This document shows positions 35,101 through 48,600 of a stretch of 64,000 bases of DNA, piece after piece. The stretch comes from Aplectana chamaeleonis (Eukaryota; Nematoda; Chromadorea; Rhabditida; Cosmocercidae). The position numbers and the translations under genes were made by a program. Position 1 is the first letter of the stretch. Each line of letters begins with the position of its first letter. Location of the stretch: contig JAPDOI010000009.1 in NCBI GenBank assembly GCA_029168955.1, positions 3,129,001 through 3,193,000 of the forward strand, given 5' to 3'. The notes beneath the pieces were generated by a model. The model was not told where the DNA came from. It searched no databases and worked only from the letters and a program-made list of their open reading frames with translations.

Positions 35101-38100
35101 GTTCCTATTGTGGAGATCACGGACGTGGGCTGACTCAGAGAGGAGGGAGTGGACATGGAGATGGGCAACATTTGTTGCTGTTGTTGTTGTTGTTGCTGCT
35201 GCTGTTGTTGTAGTTCTTGGGATTGTTGCAGGGGATCCTTGATCTCCTAAAAGTATTAATCATTATTATTTGAGGATTTGACCAGCTCAGGCGATTCTCG
35301 GCCCCGAGCCGCACCGAACAGGAATCGGAGCCGCCTGACAGTTCGGCTCGTTCTCCCAGTCTCCGAGCTACCAATGTTGCTGTCGGGGCCAACCGGAGCA
35401 GCCCGGACAGCAACATCAGTGGCCCGGACAGCAACAGAAGCCGACTCGCAGATTGGGAACACAAGCCGAACTGTTAGGCGGCTCGGGGCCAATAATCGCC
35501 TGAGAAGTTCTAAAAGAAACGTTAGATAGAAAGTTCAGAATTTGCCGGCTTTTCTTAGTGGAACCGGTGCCGGGAAATTTAGGAAGTCAGAAATGAGTTA
35601 CCGTTTTCTGTAATATCAACAAAAAATATTTTTAAAAAACCCGAAAAAATTTTTTTTAGAATTTTTATGTTCTCTTGAAGAGGTTTTATTTAATTCGATT
35701 TTAATGTTTAATTTATATTGTTGAAATTAAGGGTTTCCAAGATGAGCTTGCAGTTCACGATGAAGATTTGAGTTTTTGAATTAGAAAAAATAGTGAATTT
35801 GTCTGGTTTCAATGAATACTTTACCTGCAACACCTTTTCAGAAAATTGTCGGCTATGAGCCGCCTGACAGTTCGGCTCGTATTCCCAATCTGCGAGTCGG
35901 CTTCTGTTGCTGTTCGGGCCACTGCTGTTCCTTTCCAAGCCACTGGTGTTGCTGTCCGGGCTGCTCCGGTTCGCCCAAACAGCAACAGCAGTGGCCCAGA
36001 GAATGGGAGAACGAGCCGAACTGTCAGGCGGCTCCGGTTCCTGTTCGGTGCGGCTTGGGGCCGAGAATCGCCTGAGTTGAATGAATATCTTCAATGTTTC
36101 AATTTCATTGCACAAAAAATCATATTTCACCATTTTTTTTTCGGCTAGTCGCTTCAGAAAAGTTTTACATTGATTTCGGGAAACCTTACTACAAAAACCC
36201 CACGTTTCACGTTTACTGAAAATATGCCAGAATTTCGAGTTTTAGAAAAAAAATGACCGAAAATCGACTGAAAAAAACTTTCATTTTTTTGAATAGACGA
36301 GTTTTCAAAAAACACAATTTTTTTCCGGATGGAATTTGGATGGAACCTCGAGCTAGAAAAAAAACAAATCTTGTGTTATGACATACTGTGTCGATATTTT
36401 GATGACACATTTTAGGTGAATTATATCTGAAAAAGTCGAAAAAAAATCAATTTTCCGAGAGATGTTGAGTTAGACTTCACAGCTACGGAATTCACAATTT
36501 ATAAATTTTTTAATAGAGATTCTATTCAAAAAAATTAAAGTTTCCGCTCGAAAATTCAAAAATTCATTGTCTGATGTTTTGCATTTTTGAATTGGCAAAT
36601 GTAGCTTGATTTATGAACTCAGGCGATTCTAGGCCCCGAGCCGCATCGAATAGGAATCGGAGCCGCCTGACAGTTAGGCTCGTTCTCCCAATCTCCGGGC
36701 TACTGCTGTTGCTGTTCGGGCCAACCGGAATAGCCCGGACCGCAACTGCAGTGGCCCGGAAAGCAACAGCAGTGGCCCGGACAGCAACAGGAGCCGACTC
36801 GCAGATTGGGAGCACGAGCCGAACTGTTGTGCGGCTCGGGGCCAATAATCGCCTGAGTACGAGGATCTTGTTATCTCAAAAGAAGATTCATATATTCAGA
36901 GATCATTCTAACATTTTCATATGTTTCCGTGCATTTCTGAAAAGACTGGGAGTTCAGAGGCCGATTGGAATCAGGAATGAGTGGACGGATTTTTCTCGGA
37001 AGTATCGTAAAACAGAACGGCATAATTATGGGAAATTGGAAACTGGTCGGAATTGGGCTCATCCTCACTTGATATCAAGAAATTGCAAATCAACTAAACC
37101 AACCTGTGACCCGTTGGGTATCGTCTGGCTCAACTCGATCTTGGCCTCATCACTCTTGTAGGTGTCGTCGAGCTCTTCCTTGATGCTGGCGTTGTTGTTG
37201 ATCTGGCTCTGCTGATTCTGATGATTCTGATTGTTGCGCTGAAATTTTTGAAAAATAATTCTGTAAAGTTCAAAAAGCCAACAAAAAAGTCAGAATTTGA
37301 ATAAGAAAATGTGGCTGACCTTCTTTCTCGGCGGGTCCCTCTCCTTGATCTTGAATCGCTTCTGACGCCTCAGGTAGCAGCCGTTTTCGAACATGTTCCC
37401 GCAGAGCTCATGCAGGGTCCAGAAAGAGCCTTTTCCTGGCTTATCCGGTGTCCTGAAAATTTCAAAAAAATTTATTGATTGGAAATTGAGTGATATTGAA
37501 GGAAAAAATTTCATGGACCAAAATTACCTGGCGATTTTCACGAAACAGTCGTTGAACGAAAGCGAATGCCGAATAGAGTTCTGCCACCTAAAATGAAAAA
37601 AAAAATGCTTGGAGAAATGTCAAGAAAATAATTATCTGGAATGATTGAATTGATAAAAAGAAATTTAGAAGTTGTTTTTTAATGAGACTCTGGCTATTTC
37701 ATACTTGAGATGGTTTTGAGCCACATATGTATTATGATTTTTTCACTAATTAAGTGAAGAATTTCGAAGGGAATAACCATTGAATCGAGGATTACGGTAC
37801 TCATACGGTAGCCATTTGCCACGAACATTCATGAGGCTAGCTTTCAATTGAAATTCAGAATCATTGGGATATCGAATATGTGCGATTGAATTAATCGATT
37901 GAGTGGAATGGATTGACAAAACCAATAATTTGAATGAAGAGTTTATGGACTTTCAAGTGAAATGGTGTTTTTTTTTTCGAATCAAAACCCTTCGAAAATT
38001 CGGTGCAATATATTTTTTCGAATGGAGCTTTCTAAAAAGTCATGAACGAACGATTTTTTTTACTTTTTTAGACCCAAGTCGATCAAACAAAGTTGAAAAG

Positions 38101-41100
38101 TGTTCCCTTCAATACAAGAGGATGTTAACTCAGGCGATTTTCGGCCCCGAGCCGCACCGAATAGGAATCGGAGCCGCCTGACAGTTCGGCTTGTTCTCCC
38201 GATCTCCGGGCTACTGCTGTTGCTGTTCGGGCCAACCGGAATAGCCCGAACAGCAACAGCAGTGGCCCGGACAGCAACAGGAGCCGACTCGCAGATTGGA
38301 AAAAGGAGCCGCACTGTCAGGCGGCTCGGGGCTGATAATCGCCTGAGAAGGTAATCAACCTAATAGATTTTTTGGAAAAACTCGATTTTTCGTATATTTT
38401 TCGAATTATACTAAAAACGAGTTGAGTACTACATTTAGCATACCCAAATTCCATAAATTTTTCGACTTAACCGAGTTTGAAAACTAAAATATTTCTTCCT
38501 TCGAATAAACCCTTCAACAGAATTTGAGCTGCGTGATTTGAATATCCGAAAATCCAATGGTATGGATTCATAAATGAATCGATAGTGATAAAATCAATTT
38601 TAAAAAATCCTCCATTGAAGAAAATGAAATTCCTGAGCCTTTGGAAATTTGGAAAAAATCAAATTTCCTGAATGGATAGAAAACTCGATGGGACCGTTTG
38701 CATTTTAAGATTTCCGAATACTGTGCTTATCTGGGCCAAATTCCGATCCGCAATTGCGTCTCGACACGCTTTGCGGCCGCACGCGGTCGAGTCAGTAGGG
38801 TTTCAGCGCCAAAGTCAACCCGATGCGGCTTTTTTATACAGTTTTCTCCAATTTTTCAAAGTTTCCAGTTTTTAAAACCCACCTAGAGTCAACAGATCGG
38901 CGGCTGCGACGCTGGAACCTCCTCCGATTCGGAAGCGCGCGGCCGCAAAGCGTCTCCAGACGCATTTGCGGACCGGAATTTGGCTCAGAGAAGCACAGTA
39001 TGTGCGATTGAATTAATCGATTGAGTGGAATGAATTGACAAAATCAATAATTTGAATGAGACGTTTCTGGGCTTTCAATTGGAATGCTTTTTTTTTTTTC
39101 AAAGTAAAACCCTTCGAAAACTCCGTGCGATATATTTTTTATATATGTTTTCGAATAGAGCTTTCTAGAAAGTCATGAACGAACGACTTTTTTGAAACTT
39201 TTTAGACTCAAGTCGATCAAATTAAGTTGAAAAAAAAGTGTTCCCTTCAATACAAAAGGATGTTAAGGTAATGTACCGAAAAGATTTGTAATTTCCTGGA
39301 AAAACTAGATTTTTCGGATATTTTTCAAATTATACTAAAAACGAGTTGAGTACTACATATAGCATACCCAAATTCCATCAATTTTCCGAGTAAACCGAGT
39401 TTAAAAGCTAGAATATTTTTTTCCTTCGAATAAACCCTTCAATAGAATTTTAGCTGCGTGATTTGAATATCCGAAAATCCAATGGTATGAATAAATCGAT
39501 AGTGATAAAATCAATTTAGAAAAAATCTTCCATTGAAGAAAATGAAATTCCTGAGCCTGTGGAAATTTGGAAAATTCTGATTTCTTGAATGGATAGAAAA
39601 CTCGGTGGGACCGTTTTTCGGATTTTCGAATAAATGATAATTAAAAAAAAAAGATTAAAAAAATAGATTTCTCAAGAAACAATCAAATTTGTCAGTTCTC
39701 TACCAAAATTGTCCCTGAAATTGGGGCAAGAATGGCCCAGTGAAATAGTTTTGAACCTTGGGACCCAAATTAACCGAGTGTTCGAAAAACAAATAATTAA
39801 TTAAATAAATAATTTAGATTCTACAAGAAAGCAAAAGAATTCTTTGTACAATTTTCGAAAGAAAATGTAATTTGCTGATACAAAAATTTTACGATAATTT
39901 TAATAATGTAGACTTTCTCTAGCGCACTCAAATCTCATTATAAATCATCATAATTTAATTTTTTGTAATTTTTTGGAAAAACTTGATTTTTCGGATATTT
40001 TTCGAATTATACTAAAAACGTTTTGAGTACTGTAGCATTCCCAAATTCCATCAATTTCCCGAGTAAACCGAGTTTGAGAACTGAAATATTTATTTCCTCT
40101 GAATAAACCCTTCAATAGAATTTTAGCTGCGTGATTCGAATATCCGAAAATCCAATGGTATGGGTTCATAAATAAATCGATAGGGACAAAATCAATTTAG
40201 AAAATCTTTCATTGAAGAAAATGAAATCCCTGAGTCTTCGGAAATTTGGAAAAATCAAATTTCCCGAATGGATAGAAAACTCGATGGAACCGTTTTTTTG
40301 GATTTCCGAATAAACGATAATTTTTAAAATCGATTAAAAATAGATTTCTCATGAAAAAATCAGATTTGTCAGTTCTCTACCAAAATTGTCCTTGAAATCG
40401 GGGCAAGATGTAGACTTTTTCTAGCGTACTCAACCATTTCACTAGAGAGAAAAAAAAGAAGAAAAAAATCCTGATTTTTCAGTTATAATGACCACGAACT
40501 AAAAATCTATAACTGAAAAAACAATTGAATTTTGTCAGCACTTCACCGAAATCGTCCTAGAATCGGGACAAGAATGGCCCAAATGGAAGGACAAGGAATT
40601 CGCTAACCCTCGTCCTGACCTTTGCTGGTTCTGCCTGTAGTACGGGAAGAGGTCCATAATCCAGTTGTAGATCTCAGACAGGGTCATCTTGTGATTCGCC
40701 GAATGCTGAATAGCCATCGTGATCAGCGAGATATAGGAATATGGGGGTTTAGCATGGCCATAGTTGCCGGTTCGACGAATCCTCGCCTGAAAAAATTGCT
40801 GTAGAAAAATTGAAAAAAAAATCCGATTATTTAATCCAAGTTATTTTTGGAACAATATTTTTTCTGAGCCTTCTCATGGATGATTGTGAGTGTGACAACT
40901 AAGGGAAGAAAAACATTTTTGAAAAGGTTGTCATTTCATAAGGTCATCGTTTAGTCGAAAGATTTAGGTAATTCAGGTTGTCAATAAAACTGGTCCAAGA
41001 ACAGATTTGCCGAAAAAAAAAACCATTAAAATGTTTGAAAATTTTGGGATAAGAAAACCTCCGAAACAACCTAGTCGAAACAATTTTCAATGGATTTCTA

Positions 41101-44100
41101 TTTCAACGGCTCAAAAGTGGATTTTTCATGGAAAAATCAGGCAATTTTTTAGCTCAAAGTGTGTTTTTTAGTCCAATGCCTTTCGAAAAAAAAATCTTCA
41201 AAAATATTTTTCATTGATTTTTCTTCAATTCTGCTAGTTCTAAAACTGTAAGGAAACCAAGGCACACTATGAAATGTTAGGCATAAATTTAGATTCGGCC
41301 ATTTTTCCGAAAAATCGTTCAAATTTATAAGTAAATGGAACAGTTTTTTTTTCTACCAGTTTTATTACTATTAGTTTGTTTATTCGAAACGGATTTTTTG
41401 CTATTGAAAAAAGGTACGATGAAATTTTGAAGTCAAATTTGAATTCTGCGTAATGTTTTTTTTTCAAAATACCTCGAAAAACCTGTCTAAACTTAAATTT
41501 TTATTGAGTTTGTAAATTTGTAAATACAATAAATGCGTTCGCTTCTGAAATTCAAGACGGAATTTTAGCTCAAAGTGAGGTTTGCTATTTTTCTCAGAAA
41601 TCCTAGGTATGAAACTAGTTGGCGGGGGGGGGCACTCCAGATTTATAATCAGATAATTGGTGTGAAACTTTTTAACACGTTTCTAACACGACTAAGACGT
41701 TTCTATAGTAATATACTCTGTTTATCTTGAATTGCACAAAACACGGTCCGCCAATAGTCCTCTAATTGGCCCGCTAGTACCGCAGTGGACGTCCACGGCG
41801 CGTTCTCGGCAGACCCCGGTGTGCACCCGGTGTGCAGAGCAATCGATTCGTCAATGCCGTCACTTGGCCCCCCACCCTGCCACCCGGGTCTGCCGAGAAC
41901 GCGTCGTCGACGTACACTACGGTACTAGCGGGCCAATTAGAGGACTATTGGCGGACCGTGTTTTGTGCAATTCAAGATAAAAAGAGTATACATACGTGTA
42001 GCCGAGGCGAAAATCTCCATTTCTCTGAATGAATCTTGATTGCCCCCCCCCCCAACTAGTTTTAAGCCAAATCCTATGAAAAAAAATTCTAAAGAAGTTC
42101 AGATTTTTCATTAGAGTCACCAGTTTTGTTAGTCGAAAAATATTTTAGGTTCAAACATTTAGGACAAAATGTTGAAATTGAGATTAACCTAAACCTGAAT
42201 CTGTTGTGAACAGCATACATAGTTGTGCTCTGGACGAAAAGATCGAAGATCGAATAGTTTCCGAATGGTTCTATTTTGGAGGTTCCGAATTAGAATAGGT
42301 ATTCGAGTGGCAATTATTTGAATAATTTGATTCAAAACCATTCGAAGGCCACAACTAGTTTTGCTCAAAAAAGCGTTTAAAACCTTAAAATAGCTTTATC
42401 AGGTGAGAAAACCTCCAAAAAACCACAGTCAGAACTCACTTCTACTCAAAAACTCGTAGTTGTGTTCCGCCAGACCGCTCTTGTTTGTGCTTGTATCGGG
42501 GCAAACGCCAGGTCTTTCGGGTGAAACAGAAGATGTTTCGGGTACAAAACAGGCGTTAATGAAAGCGCCGAAGGGCGATGTGTAGGGATGAACGGCCGAC
42601 GTTTCGGGTCAAAGGCTCTGGTCATTATGCGGCAGCTCTCTGGTGGAACATAACTACGAGTGTCTGAGTATTGGAGTTTATACTCAAGAGGCTGAAAATG
42701 AATTTTTCATGGAACAACTAAGGAAAAAATTTCAGCTTAAAGTGCATTTCTTATTTTAAAATATTTTGAAGAAAAAATTCTGGTTAAAAATATTTTTCAT
42801 AATTCTTTTCTGATCCGGTTTGTCCATAAGAGTGGTTTTAGTGTAAGAAAACCCAGATATAAGATGAAATAAAGATCTTAGTTCAGATCTAAGTATTTTT
42901 CCTAAAATTCTGTAAAAAACTATATCGTCAAAATAGTGTTTTTCCAGTCAAAAAAAGATACTTTCGTGGTGAAAAAAAACACTACGATGAAATGTTAAAA
43001 TCAGGTTTGGATTTAGCATGCGTTTTTCAGAAAAAAAACCGAGAAGCCTACTTTAATTCTTATTTTATTAAAGTTGTTGATTCATTAGACCAATAAAAGG
43101 TTTTTGCCCCAAAACTCAGGACAGAATTTCGAGTTCAAGATCAAATTCACCGTTTTTTTTTTCAGAAATTCTGTAACAGACCTCAAATAATATCAGATTT
43201 TCTATTAGAGTAGCTAGTTTTGTAGTCGAAAAAATATTTTAGGTTAAATAATCAGGACAAAATGTTGGAAATTGGAATTAACCTAAACCTGAATCTGTCG
43301 TGAACAGCATCTCAGGCGATTATTGGCCGCGAGCCGCCTAACAGTTCGGCTCGTGTTCCCAATCTGCGAGTCGGCTTCTGTTGCTGTCCAGACCGCTGCT
43401 GTTGCTTTCAGGACCACTGCTGTTGCTGTCCGGGCTGCTCCGGCTGGCCCCAACAGCAACAGCAGTAGCTCGGAGATTGGGAGAACGAGCCGAACTATCA
43501 GGCGGCTCCGATTCCTGTTCGGTGCGGCTCGGGGCCGAGAATCGTCTGAGATACTTGTGCTCTGGAGGAAAAGATCGAATATAGAATAGGTTCGAATGAC
43601 CTCCTTTTTTCGAGGTCCAAATTTCGGATATTATTCGAATAGTTTTTTTCACCAATTTTTGAGGGTCGAATATCTAACAGTTTCCGAATGGTTCTATTTT
43701 GGAGGTTCCGGAATCGAATAGGTTTTCGAGTGGCAATTATTCGAATAATTTGATTCGAAACTATTCGAAGGGCATTCTTACAGTGAATGCCTATTCATTA
43801 AACTCACCAATTCAGCACTGGTCAGCTGTTGGTCGCCTCCGCCGCAGGAAGACCCCCGGGAGGGTGAGGCAGTTGAGGTAGAAGTGCCGGAAATGGTTGT
43901 GCCGGTGCTGCCGCCGGAAGCGCTTCGGGTTCCGCCTGGAATTCCCGAGGTGAGTTAACTCTATGATCTAATCGACCTAAAAAAACCTTAGTGACCCACC
44001 AATGGGCGAAATGCCGCCGCCAACTCGGAAACCGCTGTAGGCGTTGTTCATCTGGGTGGTGGTGGTGGCATAGTTGTTGTATGGGTTGTAGGTGCCGAGG

Positions 44101-45430
44101 CTGTTCAAGGTGTTGATACCGTTGATGGCAGCGGTCGGCCATTGATAGGCGTTGTAGGCATTCGCGTTGGTCGAGTAGGTCGGCTGTACCGAGGCCGCGT
44201 AGTCCTGCGAGGTCATGCCCTGGAAGAAAAAACATTTTTTTTGGTCTTGTTTCTAACAAGGGAACCACAATAAGTCATAGTGACCATTCCGAATGAAATG
44301 TACTCTTCTAGAATCATTTTCGGACGAAAAGTCCGAACATGCCCATCGCAGCTGCCCGGACCCACTCTGAAAAAAGTTATAGGCATTTTTCCTCTGATTT
44401 TCGTACCTATTGTACCCTCCAAAAGGGGCATTATTTTTACGAAAATCCGGAAACGGACCTCATAATCGTGTTCAGCGCCCAAAACTACCCCACCAAGCAA
44501 AGTTTGGGTGAAGGAAAATTTTCCAAACTTTGCGCAGACTGATAGCGTTTTGGACTTGTAGGGATTTTCAGTTAGGCGTTTATTTATACCGATTAGAAGG
44601 CTTTCAAAGCGTTTTAGAAAAATATTCCAGATTTGACTCAAAATTCGCCCTAGGGAGTTATTTGGGGGTGCTGATCACGAATCTTACGTTCATTTATCGA
44701 TTTTCCGAGGTTTTCGACTGTATTCGTTCACAGATTCCCATCGGGGAGAATTTGATGGCAAATCGCGGCTTTTGACGATTTCTGGAATGCTTCTATAGAT
44801 CATGCTCAAATTATTTCTCTGGGGGTTATTTGGAGGGCTGAACACGAATCTGATGTCGGTTTATCGATTTTTGACAGCTTACGGTAGATTACGGTGGGTA
44901 TGCGGTAGTTTGGTCAAAGTCTCAGATTTGTCTCAGTTTTTATGTGGGGATTATTTGGGGTGCTGAATACGAATTCGATGTCCATTTGTCGATTATCGGA
45001 ATATTGAGGTAGGTTTTGCCTCCTAAATGGCATGTTACCTACCGTAACCTACAGTAAACCTAAAAATTTTGACAATCGAACCCCAGATTCGTGTTCAGCA
45101 CCCCAGATTACCCCTACATACATGTTTTTAGCAGAATCCGGAGAAAAATTTAAAAACACCCTGAACATTCCATGGGGGGTGGTACCCTTACCTTGCTGCG
45201 AAGCTTTAAAAAACGCTCATAACTTTTTTCAGAGTGGGTCTAGGCAGCTGCGATGGGCATATTCGGAGTGTTCGTCCGAAAATGGTTCTAGAAAAGTACA
45301 TTTCATTTGGATTGGTCACTATGACTTATTTTGGTCCCTCGTTATAGAAAGCTTCAAGTTGAAAACAAATGTGGTCTTGACTGTTCACCTCATCTTCTGC
45401 TTAAACCTGTACTAAAAAAATAATATTAAT

Positions 45431-45519
<89 letters not shown>

Positions 45520-45520
45520 T

Positions 45521-45605
<85 letters not shown>

Positions 45606-48600
45606 CCGCTGAGAGTATATAATAGAGTGATAGATTGCATGACTGAATGCCATTTCTAATGGGCCACAAAAAGAGCATTTTTTCGAGCACTAAAAGTTAC
45701 TGCATATGAGGATTATTTTAGAAAAACTGCAGCAAAGTTCCTCATTTGTTCAAGCCGATAAAAGTCAAAAAATTACAAAATTCTAAGCAGAAACAATTAT
45801 GCGGTATTCTGCCGACTAAATATTTTGATGTGTCAGCAAGAAGATAATTTAGCTGATTTTTCCCAACGCTGGAGTTTTTTTTTCGAGGGATTACGGTATT
45901 AATACTGTAGCGAGCTCACTCATCTATTCAACAATACAAAACGTAAATTTGTGAAATAACCCAATAATCCAACAGTGTTGCCACACATTGATGAAAAATC
46001 CACTTCATTTATTGTCGTGAAAAAATGTAAATTTTTTCCGCAGAGGAAAGTTTTCTAAACGGAGCGCCTACTGTAAGATTACTGTAGCAAATTCACTAAT
46101 GTTTTTAACAAAACAAAATGGAAAAATCGCGACAAACACTTCAATAATTTGCTATTATTGTTTTACTTTATCTTTATTCAAAACTACTGCAATGTCAAAT
46201 AGGACGAAAAACATCTTTTTGGAACATGAGATTGGCGTGAAAATACCGTCAGAATTTTTCTACAGAAAAAAGCAAAAAAAAATGCAGTATAATGTGATAA
46301 TCTCACATTGATGGTATACTTTAATGGAATATTTTGATCTGGCAAGGGTAAAAAGGTCTTCATTGGCATTTTGTTTTTGTTTTTCAACATTTTCTCTTTA
46401 TTTTACCGAGGGCTCACTAAAAAAATAGTGAAAAAAAATCTTTTTCTCAAATAGCTACAATATATTGAAAACTCAAGCAATAATGTAGTTTCGAAGGTCT
46501 GAAGAAGCCGTTATCGGCATAAGCTAACAAGAAAGAAGATTGGAAGAAGAAAAAGAAAAGCCACAAAATACCATCTACGAAATGTGTTTTACGTATTTTT
46601 GTGTCGATTGCACGAGGGTTTACGGTAAAAAATACTGTAATAAGATCGCTGATTCTTTTTATGGATATAAAGATTCACACTGATTATATAATCTGAAGCT
46701 CACAAATTTTTAAAAAATGCTTTGTTTAGAACGTTGAAAAAAAGTTGAACTTCTTTCGAGAAAGGGGTTACAGTAGAACTGCTGATGCAAATTGGCCATT
46801 TTCAGCAATAAAAAAGAAAATGAACAAATAATGTAATAACTACACAATAATGTAAAATTTTGTCGAAAAATAGTGCAGAACGTCAAAACAATTACTAGAG
46901 CGCTACAAGATTCTTATAAAAGTATTGCCCGTTAAAAAATGCCCCTTAATTGCATTGTTTTTTTAAAGAACGGCTTACTGTAAGTGTACTGTAGCAAACT
47001 CCCTCGTCCTCTCTTCGAAATTCCGTTTTTCAATACAAAAAAAAGAGAAAATGGTGAAATCTCAGAGTAAAGTTTTTAAGCAGGTAGTGATCTAGAGTTT
47101 GTCCACCGACGGATGTTCTGAAGTATTCCAATTTCCACACCCCCCAAGAAATTTCTAAAAATTGAGAAAATTCCTACACACAGCCATGTGAACAGGAATT
47201 TTGAGAGGCGAGACTGGGTACACAAAGGGTGTCATAAAAACGACAACGCGAAGAATCCAATCGATTTTCAGATTGAAATAGAAAACTGAAATTGTGATTT
47301 ATCATTAAAATAGGCGTTTATTGTGTATTGTTAAAGTCAATTTATGTACAATGGTTAGTTGCCGAGTCTGCAGCCAAAAAATTTTCGCAGAAGTCGCACC
47401 GGCAGGTTTTTTTCTGAGTTATTTGCTTTAATTTTCCATTTTTTCGACATTTGAAATACTACATAAGTAGGGTGCTTGCAGCGATAAGTGCGCATGCATA
47501 CTTTGACGCAACGCGACAAACGCAGCGCACTGAAATTCATGGATTTTGTGAGATTTAGAGAGCTATTGGGTTTTCAATCCCCAACCAAAATCTCATTATA
47601 AATCATCATAATTTAATTTTTTGTATTTTTTTGGAAAAACTCGATTTTTCGAATTTTTTTCGAATTATACTAAAAACGTCCATCAATTTTCCGAGTAAAC
47701 CGAGTTTGAGAACTGAAATATTTATTTCCTCTGAATAAACCCTTCAATAGAATTTTAGCTGCGTGATTCGAATATCCGAAAATCCAATGGTATGGATTCA
47801 TAAATAAATCGATAGTGATAAAATCAATTTAGAAAAAATCTTTCATTGAAGAAAATGAAATCCCTGAGTCTTAGGAAATTTGGAAAAATCAAATTTCCCG
47901 AATGGATAGAAAACTCGATGGAACCGTTTTTTTTTGGATTTCAGAATGAATGATAATTTTTAAAATCGATTAAAAAATAGATTTCTTATGAAAAAATCAA
48001 ATTTGTCAGTTCTCTACCAAAATTGTCTTTGAAATCGGGGCAAGATGTAGACTTTTTCTAGCGTACTCAACCGTTTCACTGGAGAGAAAAAAGAAAAAAT
48101 CCTGATTTTTCATTTATAATGACCACGAACTAAAAATCGATAACTCAAAAAACAATTGAATTTTGTCAGCACTTCACCGAAATTTTCCTAGAATCGGGAC
48201 AGGAATGGCCCAAATGGAAGGACAAGGAATTCGCTAACCCTCGTCCTGACCTTTGCTGATTTTGCCTGTAGTACGGGAAGAGGTCTGGGTACACAAAGGG
48301 TGTCATAAAAACGACAACGCGAAGAATCCAATCGATTTTCAGATTGAAATAGAAAACTGAAATGGTGATTTATCAGTAAAATAAGCGTTTATAGTGTATT
48401 GTTAAAGTCAATTTATGTATAATGGTTAATTGTCGAGTCTGCAACCAAAAACTTTTCGCAGAATTCGCACCGGCAGGTTTTTTCTGGGTTATTTGCTTTA
48501 ATTTTTCATTTTTTCGACATTTGACATATTACATACTATGCTTATCTGGGCCAAATTCCGGTCCGCAATTGCGTCTCGACACGCTTTGCTGCCGCACGCG

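Noticed and set aside
45401..45690. Poly-Ile and poly-Leu ORFs on the minus strand
   Set aside because: Translations of the TAA microsatellite.
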